This document shows, piece after piece, positions 19,792 to 29,782 of a stretch of 64,000 nt of DNA (position 1 is its first letter; every line of letters starts with the position of its first letter). Both the position numbers and the translations under genes were made by a program. Source of the stretch: CAVTPD01 sp963736575. Lineage in GTDB: Bacteria > Bacteroidota > Bacteroidia > Cytophagales > JAAEPT01. The notes under the pieces were generated by a model. That model was not told the origin of the DNA and did no database searches. It worked only from the letters and a program-made list of their open reading frames with translations. Location: assembly GCA_963736575.1 (NCBI GenBank), contig CAVTPD010000001.1:1-64000 (forward strand). The letters run 5' to 3'.

Positions 19792-22462
19792 CTATCCGAG
19801 CAATTCCCTCACCATTGAAGCATTAAGCTTCTTTACGATGTCAGCATCCGCAAGAAGGCTGTCAGCGAGGGCGGCCTTTTCCTGCTGCAGGCGATGGATG
19901 CGCTCTTCGACGGTTTCTTGGCAGAGAAGTTTGTGGACAAAGACCGGCTTGTCCTGGCCTATGCGGTAGGCGCGGTCCGTGGCCTGTGCCTCAGCGGCGG
20001 GATTCCACCATGGATCGTAATGGATGACCGTATCGGCAGCGGTGAGATTCAGCCCGGTTCCACCTGCTTTAAGGGAGATGAGAAACACGGGAAATTTTCC
20101 AGACTGGAATTGCTCAACGAGTTTCCCCCGGTCCTTGGACCCTCCGGTGAGCTTGAGATAAGCGACCCCCTCTTCAACGAGGTGCTCCTCAATCAGTGCG
20201 AGCATCGTTGTAAACTGGGAGAAAATCAAAATTCGACGACCTTCTTCTATCAGGGTTCCCAAGAGTTCCTTGAGAAAGTTTAATTTTGCGGAGGTCGTCA
20301 CCCCATCGGAGAAGTCCTCGGGAAGCAATCTCGGATCGCAGCAGATCTGCCTCAGCTTGAGGAGAGCATCGAGGAACACAATTTGTGACTGCTCGATCCC
20401 ACGAGCCGCAATTGCCTCACGAACACGCTTGTCCATTGTAGCACGAACGGTTTCATACAGATCTTTCTGTTCCGAATGAAGCTCCACAAGATGCACCATG
20501 ATTGTTTTTGGAGGCAGCTCCTTTGCCACCTGGTCCTTGGTTCGACGCAACACAAGCGGTGCGATACGCTTTTTCAAAAGTTGGTTTTTTTCGGCATCAC
20601 CTTCTTCCTCGATTGGTTTGCGGAAATTTTTTGTAAACGCATCCTCAGTGCCGAGGTATCCGGGTATCAGGAAATGCATCAGGCTCCAGAGCTCTCCAAG
20701 ATGGTTTTCTACCGGTGTGCCGGAGAGGCAGAGGCGGTGGCTTGCAACGACCCTGCATGCCGCCCGGGCGACCTTGGCTTTCGGGTTCTTGATATACTGG
20801 GCCTCGTCCAGCACCAGAACGTGATACTGGTAACCTAGTAGTTTCTCAATATCCCTTTGCAACAGAGCGAAGGATGTGATCACAAGGTCGGCGTGTGGTA
20901 TGGAGCGGTAATACTTTTTCCGGTCTGCTCCGTTCAGTACCAGCACGGTGAGACCAGGTGCGAATTTGACCGCTTCTGCCCGCCAATTCGGAACGACGGA
21001 TGTCGGCGCAATTACCAGAGATGGCTTTCCGCAGCTTCTGCCACTGGTCTTTTCCTCCATAAGGTGCGCCAGGGTTTGCATCGTTTTTCCCAAACCCATG
21101 TCATCGGCGAGAATGCCGTGGAGGCCGTGGCTCGCAAGAAACTGCATCCATTGAAAACCCGACTTTTGATAGTCTCGAAGAGTCGCATTGATACCTGCCG
21201 GGGTTTCAACCTCGTCCATGCTCGAAAAATTCTCGAGCCGGGCTTTTAGTTTCGCGAGACCCTTCGGGGTATCGATGCCCAGACCCTCCAACCCACCGAG
21301 TGCGGCCGCATCGAGAGCATGAACCTGAACTTTTCCGAAAAACTTGGGATCAACGAGGGCGGAAAGGTGATGTAGAATGCGGCGCACCCTGCCAATGGGG
21401 AGCTTTAAAGCATCGCCGTTTGGCAAGGGAGCATAAACGAAGCCTTTGTTGGGCCGGTCCAGAGTCTCTTCCAGAAAATCCTGTTTAAGCAATCCGGCCA
21501 GAATAGGCATCAGATCATGTCTTTCCCCGTCCACATCGAACCCAACCGAAAGACTGAACCAGCCGCCATCGGAGAAGTCACCGTTATAGGATTCGTCATC
21601 CGTCCCTTCCCGCGAAAGCTTGGTTTCCCATCGATCTGGATCCGCATCATAGACATGATGCCCGACGCTATCCTCAAACGAGACCGCCCAACCCGATTCT
21701 TCCAAACTTGTGGCAAGCTCACCACGAAACTGATGCCAGAAGGAGTCGACCGGCACCCGCCCGGGATCGGGAAACCATCTGTCGCCATCGCCCTCGGCAT
21801 CCGCACCCCGTGCCTTCATGCTGAGGAGGAAACGCCACGCAGGGTTCGATTGCATCGAGGACAGTCCGATTTCCCGCAAATGACGGACCGCACGTAACTC
21901 GGCAGGAGTTTTGCCTCCTTTTCCCGCAGCTCCCAGCGGATTCCGGATTTCACCGTAGCTCACATAGGCTTCACCAAATATCCACTCTGCAGGCTCTTTT
22001 TCACCCAACGATTGCAATAAGAAGTTTCGTCGGGCGGTCAACTTTCCCTCGCCTGATGACAAGATCAAATACCGGATCCGGAGCTTTATCTGCGGTAGCT
22101 TCCGTTTCGCGATCCTTGCGTTTTAACTCAACGGCCACTGCCTCGCGCGCAGTCCTGCCAAAGAATTTTCCAAGATTCTTTTCTTTGGCAAGCCTCCCGA
22201 CAACAGCAAAACCGTGTTCGCAGAGGGCGCCAACATCGCAGGAGCAGGTCGTCTCGAATCCGAAGCCACCTCCCTCTTCCCAAAAGGCCCCGTCCACTCC
22301 GGCTCCTGAAACCTCCGCCGAGAAACATATTTCGCCGTCTCCCTCGTCGAGGCGAAGTGTCTTCACTTTCGAAACCAGGCGCCCTCCAAGTCCTTTTACC
22401 TCCTCTTCGAATCTCTCGATCCAAAAGCCCTCCGCCAACCAGTCTTCCAAATTTTTAAGCAT
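19792..22462 (-). CDS. SNF2-family helicase with N-terminal SWIM zinc finger (frameshifted)
   Basis: Swi2/Snf2 DNA translocase, about 890 residues after joining. The N-terminal frame (22462 to about 22042) contains a SWIM finger: TTCSCDVGALCEHGFA (CxCx(n)CxH). One extra base near 22042 shifts to the main frame at RRNFLLQSLGEKEPAEW. Motor motifs: DDMGLGKTMQTL (Walker A), LDEAQYIKN (Walker B), SGTPVENHLGELWSL (III), FSQFTTML (IV), GGTGLNLTAADTVIHYDPWWNPA (V; the AGGTG loop) and QATDRAYRIGQ (VI). Bacterial SWIM-SNF2 proteins resemble RapA and are proposed to remodel protein-DNA complexes; targets are unknown. Own promoter presumably at 22463-22520. Confidence 0.9.
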
Positions 22463-22520
22463 CGTTAAAAGACCGTGAGGTTGGTGTCACAAACTCTATT
22501 TTGCAAGCAGGGCAAATACC

Positions 22521-22560
22521 CAAAAAAATCCATCCGGCGCCGTAGGCATCCGGATGGATT
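22521..22560 (-). terminator. Rho-independent terminator downstream of the DUF1501 gene
   Basis: Eleven-base perfect stem (AATCCATCCGG with CCGGATGGATT) around a twelve-base loop, followed on the minus strand by a run of T (TTTTTTTGGG). It begins 30 bases past the DUF1501 stop. Confidence 0.85.
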
Positions 22561-22589
22561 GTTTGTGAACGACCTAAAATCGGATCAAT

Positions 22590-24025
22590 TTAGGACATGA
22601 AACCAAGCGAAGGCACTCCCGAAAAGTTATTAATATTCGGTAGGATCGTTGGAAGATCGCCGGCTTGGACGCCATACCATGTGGCGAGTTCGGAGTGTAT
22701 TTTGTCGATCGGTGTGGTCGGGATGAAGCGGCCCCTACTGAGATCAAGGCTGGCTGGATCGGTCTCGGCAAGGTTGATGTTGGATAGGTTCCCGTATAAC
22801 TTGTTTCCTTGAACTGCGCCTCCCATTACCATCGTATGTCCGCCCCAGGCATGGTCGGTGCCGTCGTATTCGGGGTTAGGGTCCTACCAAAGTCCGATGC
22901 AGTGAAGGTCGTAACATCATTGGTGATGTTCTCGGACTTCAGGAAGTCCCAGAACTCGGACATTGCGTTCGAAACATCCCTCATTTTGGCATCTTGGTTG
23001 GTTCAGAACAGCGTCATGAAAATCAAATCCGCCAAGTTGCACGAAGAATATCTGTCTTTGTAGGTTGGTTCCCCTGTTAAAGATAATTGACTTTGCAACG
23101 CCACGAAGTGCTTTTGACAACGGATTCGAGTAGTTACCGTTCTGTGCGGTTGGTATCGCACTGGTGAAATGTGCGGATTGGGCAGGACTCAACGCGGCTG
23201 AGTAACCACTTGAAAGATCAAGCGCACGGCTAGTGTCCGATCGGAATGATTCAGACATAATATTGGAATATGTCTGATCAAGAATTGATTTTGCGGAAGC
23301 GTATTTGTATGGATTCAACTGGCTCGCGTCTCCGTTAGAATTCAGGACGAACGCGTCGGAATAGATTCCACGTTGGAAGACATTCAAATTGTCGATTGAA
23401 ATATTCATACCAAACTGGGCCCCTGATTGACGCCGTCGTTCATGACGTCAGACACCCTTCCAGCCCAGCCAGTGAGGCCGGAGCGATCATTTGGAACAGA
23501 AGTTTGCCAATGTTGAATTTGATCCTTATGGGAAAACAGGCCAACTGGCAGGTCCGCAGTGTTGTTACGTATTCCGCTCGCGTAGTTGGTTCACAAGCGT
23601 TCCAACGTTCATGAGAAAGGCCAGTTTTTTGTCCGATTGGTAGATTGACTTAAGATTCCCCATTCGTGGGTGCAAACCCCACTGTCCCCCGTTTTGATCG
23701 GTGATGTGGTGAGTGCCTCCCGCTATCGCACTAGTGCCTAAGCCGGTGTCGATGCTAGGTAGCTGGACAGATCCGCGCTTGTTTTGTAAGAAGTCTTATA
23801 TTGGTTATTGCCCCTTGGGACAATCATGTTGAACGAATCGTTGCCCCCCGCTAGGAAAACGCAGACTAGAGCCTTGTAATTACTCGGATCTGTGTAGGTT
23901 GCAGCCGCCGCGCTGTTCATTAGCTTTAGATTCAGAAGCGTTGACATTACGGAGGTTGAACCGAGCCCGGCCAAGCCCGAGCGGGCTAAGAATCGACGAC
24001 GTGATAGATATGGTGATGATTTCAT
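22590..24025 (-). pseudogene. Tat-exported DUF1501 protein, several frame shifts
   Basis: Reconstructs to a DUF1501 (sulfatase-like fold) protein of about 475 residues. It starts with a Tat signal, SRRRFLARSG at residues 8-17, then KALVCVFLAGGNDSFNMIVP. A second frame carries GLHPRMGNLKSIYQSDKKLA; a third FFVQLGGFDFHDAVLNQ; a fourth MSEFWDFLKSENITND and TTFTASDFGRTLTPN; a fifth DGTDHAWGGHTMVMGGAVQG through to FSGVPSLGFMS. All conserved DUF1501 blocks survive, but at least four frame changes separate them (near 23730, 23420, 22985, 22870). Known members sit next to DUF1800 proteins, as here, with 19 bases between stop and start. Function is not established. It may be an error-rich but intact gene or a real decaying gene. 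Confidence 0.8.
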
Positions 24026-24044
24026 AATTTTGGGTTTTTGAGGT

Positions 24045-26245
24045 TTATTGAAGAGTGTGAAACTCTGGCGAAACGCTGATAAGATAGACTGCCGTATTCA
24101 GACGCTCGTTGATGTTTGTTTCTGCATTCATCGCATTGAGGATAATCGTGCGCGTAGACGGCTTGATGTAGTCAGGCGTCAGGAGCAGGATGAGGTAGTC
24201 AAGAAGTCGCTCATTTGCGGCTCTGGATTCCCAGGATCGCTGCTGAGAATGGAAAGCTCATAGGTGAAGTCGAGATTCACTGTGGCATTGTAAGGAGAGT
24301 CTGATACTCGGTAGTCGTTGCCTGAGCCCCCACCTAGGCATGAACGGAAGAGATTGGGAGTAGAAACGGCGACGTTCGAGTTGAGCACTCCCATCTCGGG
24401 CGCAACCAATGTGTCGAAGGCGTTCGGGAGATCCGGAATATATGGCTGATAGTCGACCGGATAGAAGTTAAACACGCTCGGTGAGGAAAATGGCGACATC
24501 CCAAGCGCTCCATTGAAGAGGCTGGATACAATAAGATATCCCGAAGGATGGGTCGATGTGACGTGGAAGGCTCTCATGAGCGCCATGTGGCAGAGGAAAG
24601 TTTCTTGAACTTTCGTTTCGGTATTGTCATACGTGAAAGGTCCTGAAGCGCTTCCGGGTGGGTGAAGATTTCCTTACACCGCCGAGAGGTCACCCCGGAC
24701 ACCTGAACCGTTGTTGTTGAACTTCTCCGCCACTTTTTTGACGTAAGCGTTACTAGGATTGGATGTCACCAAGCGCTGAATAAGAAGCTTGCTGATGAAC
24801 GGGCCGACAGTTGGGTGGCCGAAAATGTTATCGATAGCAAGGTCGAGATCCTCTTCCGCTGTTTTGCCAGCGCTGACATTCGTATTTGGTCCTTTCGCAA
24901 GGAGTGTTTTTGCACCGGTGTCGTGAAAAGCGGGGGTCACTGCCATTGGGCTGACCATGTTGGTGCTCTTAGAGGTCTTTTCGCCACCTACGTAATCAAA
25001 ACCGGTAAAGATCTTGGCAAAGTTCTCGATGTCATCATTGGTGTAAGTCTCAACGACTTCGCCACCTACGATTTTTGGATTTCCGTTTGTGTTAAGTTCA
25101 ACAAGTCCGATTGAGAAAAGTTGAAGAATTTCTCGCGCGAAGTTTTCGTCCGGGAAGGTGGTTGGCCACAGCGTCGAATTTCTTATTACCCGCATGGCTT
25201 AGATACCTACCCATGATAGGATGCCGTGAACGTTGTAAAGAGGTCACGATAGTTGCCGAACGCGTCGTCGACCATAAGATCGTAGTAGCTGGAAAGCCCT
25301 AAAGCGTTCTGCTGGATGTAGTTATCACCAGCATTGCCAACGACAAGGATTTGCGAGAGCGCCCATGCGACACGTTGTCTGAGTTGGTCGTCTGACCGGA
25401 TTGCAATATCAAACCAAGCGGCTGGTCTTCTGGTCCACTTATTGTTCGACCGTGAGCCCGAAGGTGACTCTGAGTGCCTCAAGGCGAGGTGAGTGACATG
25501 ATGCGGATTAAATATCGATGTTCATCTGATTGTTCACCCAGCTGGTAAATGCAGCAGTTTCACCAACACTAGGGTTGGCGATTTGAGCGGCCAACGCCTC
25601 AATCTCGTAATTTTAGGCCCCATCGTCGCCCTTTGGAGGAACCGGGATGCGAGGGTCTTCTCGTAGGTGATGTTCGGAATGACTGGGTTTGAGGTTCCGG
25701 ACCACCACCTGTTGAAGTCATATCAATGTAGTCGAATCGCCCTTGGGCAAAGCCCAGACTGAACCGCCGGATTTATCCGGTGACCTTAAGTTCGAAAGTG
25801 TGGTTCCCGGCAGATAGGTTCATCGTTGTCAGTGGAATTTCCTGCCAGTTGACACCACCACCGTAGAAATCGAGATTTGAGGCCTTCACGACACCTTCGA
25901 CCCGGAATTCGTAAATCCCGCACCTATTATGAGTCGCGTATCCCAACGCAATGGTGTAATTCCCGGTGGCAGCAATCGTCACATCGTAGACCAAAGAGTC
26001 ATTTACGGATTCGCAAGGAAGCGGTGGAAAGAATTGCCTCTGCTCGGCGACCGTTGTTGTTGTGGACACCAACGTCATCGCCGCTTGGAGACGAAGTGGA
26101 GCTTAGATGTCTCCACTTCGAGGATTGTTGCGCCACCAAAATGAGCGGATGACAGCAACGTTAACAGTCCGAGGCCTTGGATGCTCCGGGAGAAATGCTT
26201 CGAGAAGAAGCTGTTGTTTCTATAATGGGTTTTTTTAGGTTTCAT
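24045..26245 (-). pseudogene. DUF1800 protein with N-terminal beta-sandwich, several frame shifts
   Basis: Upstream partner of the DUF1501 gene. From ATG 26245 a signal peptide region (SRSIQGLGLLTLLSSAHFGG) leads, after a shift near 26085, into a carbohydrate-binding-like sandwich (GNYTIALGYATHN, NLSAGNHTFELKVTG). The DUF1800 part follows in broken frames: EIEALAAQIANPSVGETAAF near 25580, QRVAWALSQILVVGN near 25350, PDENFAREILQLFSIGL near 25130 (the family hallmark), HPTVGPFISKLLIQRLV near 24790, then DYLILLLTPDYIKPSTRT near 24170 and the stop at 24045. At least five frame changes are needed. Conserved blocks are otherwise intact. The DUF1800-DUF1501 pair is widespread in Planctomycetes and Verrucomicrobia; its role is unknown. 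Confidence 0.75.
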
Positions 26246-26968
26246 TGGATTTTTTACTAAACGTAGCGTCCATACATCATTTGAGTCGGAGGTCGTCAAA
26301 GCTTTTCGGCAAAATTGATTGTTTTGGCCGTTTTTATCCATTTTCTTCCCCCGAAAATTGAGATTCTGTTTTGAGTTAACTTGGGTCGAAATCGACGGAG
26401 CCAGATCGTTGAAAAAGTCGGAACATGAGGACCGAGCATCCTAGTTTCCTCGAGATTGGACATGAGCAAATCTCATCAAGCTTGCTTCCATGACGGGTGG
26501 AATTCGAGGAATACGATTGCGGGTTGCCGGCCCAAATTGACAGAATTAGGCATTCCAAAATGCGAAATGATTGTCTGCTATCGACTTTAGATGAGTGGGT
26601 AAGAGAAAAAGGACCCTAGAATGCTCCTCTTGGCGCATTCGTCACCAAGTTATCACAAAGTTCGGGTGCTTTATGAAACGACGCTCATTACACCGGAGGG
26701 TGTGCCGACATCGCCCCAATCGCTCAAATCATTTCCTCGATTGATCAGATCTGATTTGAAAGTGGAGCTCCAGCGATGGTTTCTCAGCATAGATCGATGC
26801 TCACGGAAGGGATTTTTCCTCGAAACTGTCTCGATTGGCGGGTCCCACAATCACCCTCTAAGTTCACTCAATTTCTCCTCTTTGGAACGAAAAAATATAT
26901 AAAAGACGTAGGAGTTTCTTAGGAAAGTAGAATAAGGATACTCCCCGCTAACTGAAGCGAAAAGTATG
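26246..26968. other. Long interval without a recognised gene
   Basis: About 720 bases. The left end must hold the promoter of the DUF1800 gene; TTGACG (minus strand, 26294-26299) is a possible -35 box, without a convincing -10. A 93-codon plus-strand frame (26621-26902) has no motif, no convincing start context and biased composition, so I reject it. I see no tRNA, repeat or hairpin with a T run. The stretch is more AT-rich than its coding neighbours. Confidence 0.4.
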
Positions 26969-27643
26969 TTATCCGCGCTTGCGCTCCAACATGACAAGCA
27001 TCATGAATGAAAGGATCAAGTTCAGCTCCTCCCGCGGAGTCAGGCTCCCAAGTTTCGTGATCTCAAACTTTCCTTCAAAGAAGGCCGCCTTTTTCTCAAG
27101 ACGCATTGTGGGCTCGCCATTCGTCCGGGTAGCAAGATAGCGAGGATGGAACAAGTATCCGGTCGCAAAGCCGATCACAGGTATTTCGCCGAGTAGGCTA
27201 TCGGCAATCTTCGCGCCTGGATTTTCCTCACGAATACTGAAGTCCGGCGCTTCGTCTCCGGGATTGAAAACCTCATAGTGAGCGCGCCACATTGAGCGCC
27301 AGCCCTTCCTACCCACCGATCCTATCGCCTGCCCCGTGGCATCCGTGCTCTCGTAGCGCGCGGACCAATCGATAACTTTCCTCGTTTTGATGTCTGCGAG
27401 TCGCGTCGTCTTGTTCTTGTCTGTGAAAATTTCCACATGTTCGCGAAACTTGAACATTTTCTGCTTTGTGAAGAGTAAGGTCTTTCCCGCAGCATCGGTG
27501 ACAGTCGCCTGGCTAGCGAGAGCCATGACCTTGAAGCTGAGGCTAAGGGGGTATTGCACGTCAGCGAGCTTGCGGCCGATATCGTCGTATGGAGGGGTTT
27601 CGGGATTTCCACTCATGGCCACGGTGTGAGGATTTACTGACAT
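26969..27643 (-). CDS. LURP-one/scramblase-like (Tubby C-terminal fold) protein
   Basis: 224 residues, soluble except for a hydrophobic C-terminal segment (NLILSFMMLVMLE). The region from about 30 to 130 alternates short strands, LSFKVMALASQATVTDAAGKTL, VEIFTDKNKTTRLADI and IGSVGRKGWRSMWRAHYEV, which resembles LURP-one-related and phospholipid-scramblase beta-barrels where a central helix is threaded by 12 strands. The C-terminal hydrophobic stretch would suit the buried helix. Function in bacteria is unknown. A second ATG 9 codons downstream (MSGNPETPP) is an equally good start. Monocistronic. Confidence 0.55.
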   Translation of the reverse strand: MSVNPHTVAMSGNPETPPYDDIGRKLADVQYPLSLSFKVMALASQATVTDAAGKTLLFTKQKMFKFREHVEIFTDKNKTTRLADIKTRKVIDWSARYESTDATGQAIGSVGRKGWRSMWRAHYEVFNPGDEAPDFSIREENPGAKIADSLLGEIPVIGFATGYLFHPRYLATRTNGEPTMRLEKKAAFFEGKFEITKLGSLTPREELNLILSFMMLVMLERKRG

Positions 27644-27850
27644 GCGGCTATCGAATCATGGGGACTCCCGATGCCAAGCTAACAATCGCGAAGTTTTGTC
27701 CCCGTTGCGCAGAGCCAACTGGTTGGTCTTAATGTTGTGACGAAGGTCCCATCGGTTCAGGATAAAGATGAGCGTGCGGCCTTTGCAGAAATGCGGGACG
27801 AAGACCCAAGTCCAGCAAGTGTGATCCTTTGAAATCCTTCTGGGAAACTG

Positions 27851-28606
27851 CTAGTTGCCGTCTGGATGCGCTATGGCCTCCAGAAGAAGCTCACCGGCTT
27901 TCTTGGCTGAGGCTGGATTTTGTCCGGTTACGAGACGGCCGTCCCGAACTGCGTTTTCGGTGAAATCCACGGCGGTTTCGACAGTTGCGCCAGCTTCGGT
28001 GAAAGCTGTTTCCAGCGCAAAGGGAACCGTTTCGGTCAGTTCGACCGCGGACTCTTCAGAATTTGTAAACACTGCGGTCTTTTTGCCGGCAATAAGCTTG
28101 GACCCATCCGAAAGATTCACATTTACCAAGGCGGCGGGACCGTGGCAAACCGCCCCGACCGCACCTCCGGCCTCGTAGATGGAGACAGTGAGTTTCTTGA
28201 GAGGTTCCGAGTCCGGAAAATCCCACATGGCTCCATGGCCACCTGCGAAGAAGATTGCGGAGTATTCCGAGGCATCGATCTCGGCTAGGGCTTTGGTAAA
28301 GTTCAGTCCTGGCATTTCATCATCACCATTACCGTATTTTTTCCAAAATGAGGCATTGGCCTCGTCATCCAGTTCCATACTTTTCGGGTCGATGGGGGCG
28401 AAGCCGCCGGTAGGGCTGGCAATGGTTACCTGATGTTCGTTCTCGGTGAATACCTTGTAAGGGTGTGCAGCTTCGGAGAGATAGAATCCGGTTTTCCGAC
28501 CTGTGGTTCCGAGATCGGAGTGGTTGGTCAAGACCAGAAGAATTGGGGCCTCTTCTGCGGCAAAGGCGAAGGCCGAAAGTAAGAATGAGAGGAAAAACGC
28601 TTTCAT
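27851..28606 (-). CDS. Exported DJ-1/PfpI family protein (Hsp31-like)
   Basis: 251 residues. A signal peptide, MKAFFLSFLLSAFAFA, precedes a type-1 glutamine-amidotransferase-like fold. The nucleophile elbow GAVCHGPAAL holds the catalytic cysteine with following histidine, and GFYLSEAAHPY supplies the conserved glutamate and the Hsp31-type cap. Homologues in the HchA/YajL group act as glyoxalase III, deglycase or holdase chaperones; which applies is unsettled. Periplasmic export is unusual for the family but common in marine Verrucomicrobia. It lies 37 bases upstream, in the same direction, of nothing co-directional except after the PEP-CTERM gene, so it may share that transcript. Confidence 0.85.
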   Translation of the reverse strand: MKAFFLSFLLSAFAFAAEEAPILLVLTNHSDLGTTGRKTGFYLSEAAHPYKVFTENEHQVTIASPTGGFAPIDPKSMELDDEANASFWKKYGNGDDEMPGLNFTKALAEIDASEYSAIFFAGGHGAMWDFPDSEPLKKLTVSIYEAGGAVGAVCHGPAALVNVNLSDGSKLIAGKKTAVFTNSEESAVELTETVPFALETAFTEAGATVETAVDFTENAVRDGRLVTGQNPASAKKAGELLLEAIAHPDGN

Positions 28607-28642
28607 ACGTTATCCCTAAGCCCGTTCCCGCTGACCGCAACC

Positions 28643-29638
28643 CTATCTCCGCCGGAAAAGGATGAGCAGACTGATGCCGCCCAACAACAGACCGCTGGAA
28701 CCGGGTTCCGGCACGGAAGTGAAGGGCAGGTAGGAATTGAAATTCCGGTCATGAACCTCCGCAGTCTGGACGAAGTTCTTGGCGATCACCCCACCATCCA
28801 CGTTGCTGCCGTTCTGTTGGACCGTGGCAAACGGCGCATAAATTGTTCCGCGGAAGTTGCGGTCGAGATTCAGAAGTGTGGCTTCGTAGAAATTGAAGAC
28901 TACCTTCCGTTCATTGTTCTGAAGATCTCCGACAAAATTTTGCGCGACTGTGAGACTGACGCCAGAAACATTGATCAGAATCGTATCGGCTCCCGCAAAT
29001 CCGGAACCACTCAGCTGCCCGATGCCGGATGCGAAGGCGGTGTTGCCGTTAACATTGAAAATAGCGATTTTCTTCCCATCTGTAGTCGGCACGGTCGAGG
29101 TGGCTGCAAACGTAAATTCATTTCCGTTTCTCACCGAACCAACACTGTTGGTTGTGAGAGATCGCCACTGGGAAGAAGCTGATTCGATGTTTTGAACCAA
29201 ATTCTGTGTATTTAGAAACCCGAGTCCAGTCATTGCGTTTCCCCAAGCTGATGCCCCTTGGTTAATGGATGGATTGTTAGCCGCGTTGCCATTGAGTGAA
29301 AAGCTCGATGCATTCACTGACGTCCTGCTCGCTACGCTTCCTGTGAGAAGCCTCGTTAGGTTTCCATTACCACTCGCAACTCCGTTGTTTAAAAACAGGA
29401 CGTTGGTGCGGTCGTCGGCGACCGCGCCGCTGTTGAAACCGAACTGGGAGCGCCCTCCGATCGGATTGTAGGTTCCGCCAACAAAGGCGGCACCTTCGGT
29501 TTCACCACCGGCGGAGTAATTGCCTGTGGTGATAATGCTGATCCGCTCCATCACCCGTGTTATCACGTTTTGACCGGAAGCTTGTGGTCCGAATACGAAC
29601 AGCGAGACTGTAGCCAGTCCGGCGAAAATAAATTTCAT
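28643..29638 (-). CDS. PEP-CTERM protein, choice-of-anchor A type
   Basis: About 331 residues. The start at 29638 gives a signal peptide MKFIFAGLATVSLFVFGPQASG. The body has the choice-of-anchor-A layout: ITTGNYSAGGETEGAAFVGG near the start, and LLNLDRNFRGTIYAPFATVQ then GSNVDGGVIAKNF near the end. The tail VPEPGSSGLLLGG plus a hydrophobic run and RRR is a PEP-CTERM sorting signal cleaved by exosortase; the protein should end up at the outer surface or in exopolysaccharide. A strong promoter lies 50 bases upstream. The DJ-1 gene follows 37 bases downstream. Confidence 0.88.
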   Translation of the reverse strand: MKFIFAGLATVSLFVFGPQASGQNVITRVMERISIITTGNYSAGGETEGAAFVGGTYNPIGGRSQFGFNSGAVADDRTNVLFLNNGVASGNGNLTRLLTGSVASRTSVNASSFSLNGNAANNPSINQGASAWGNAMTGLGFLNTQNLVQNIESASSQWRSLTTNSVGSVRNGNEFTFAATSTVPTTDGKKIAIFNVNGNTAFASGIGQLSGSGFAGADTILINVSGVSLTVAQNFVGDLQNNERKVVFNFYEATLLNLDRNFRGTIYAPFATVQQNGSNVDGGVIAKNFVQTAEVHDRNFNSYLPFTSVPEPGSSGLLLGGISLLILFRRR

Positions 29639-29688
29639 TTGAGTGGGGTGGGGGCGGACAGGATCTGATTCTCCTGGTTCCGGAACTT

Positions 29689-29716
29689 TTGATAACAAGA
29701 TTTTTAAAATTGTCAA
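29689..29716 (-). promoter_or_regulatory. Sigma-70-type promoter of the PEP-CTERM gene
   Basis: On the minus strand TTGACA, a 16-base AT-rich spacer and TATCAA, i.e. a perfect -35 box and a 4-of-6 -10 box. The 5' leader to the ATG is about 45 bases and ends in a C-rich stretch (CCCCCACCCC). Confidence 0.75.
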
Positions 29717-29782
29717 ACAATTCAAAGATCTTAATAAAAATTCCTATCGCGTCCGTTTCTTTCTTCCGTCCCACGAAAAAGG

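Noticed and set aside
22521..22560. Palindromic repeat as a possible CRISPR or mobile element end
   Set aside because: Single copy, followed by a T run and placed just after a stop codon; a terminator.
23684..23700. Possible tRNA-like T-arm (GGGTGCAAACCCC)
   Set aside because: It lies within the DUF1501 coding frame and no acceptor stem or anticodon arm surrounds it.
26621..26902. 93-codon plus-strand frame in the large gap
   Set aside because: No motif, no family resemblance and no clear start; surrounded by similar random frames.
29639..29725. VPEPG-like peptide upstream of the PEP-CTERM gene start
   Set aside because: It precedes the promoter-proximal ATG and lies in an unlikely N-terminal extension; chance match.
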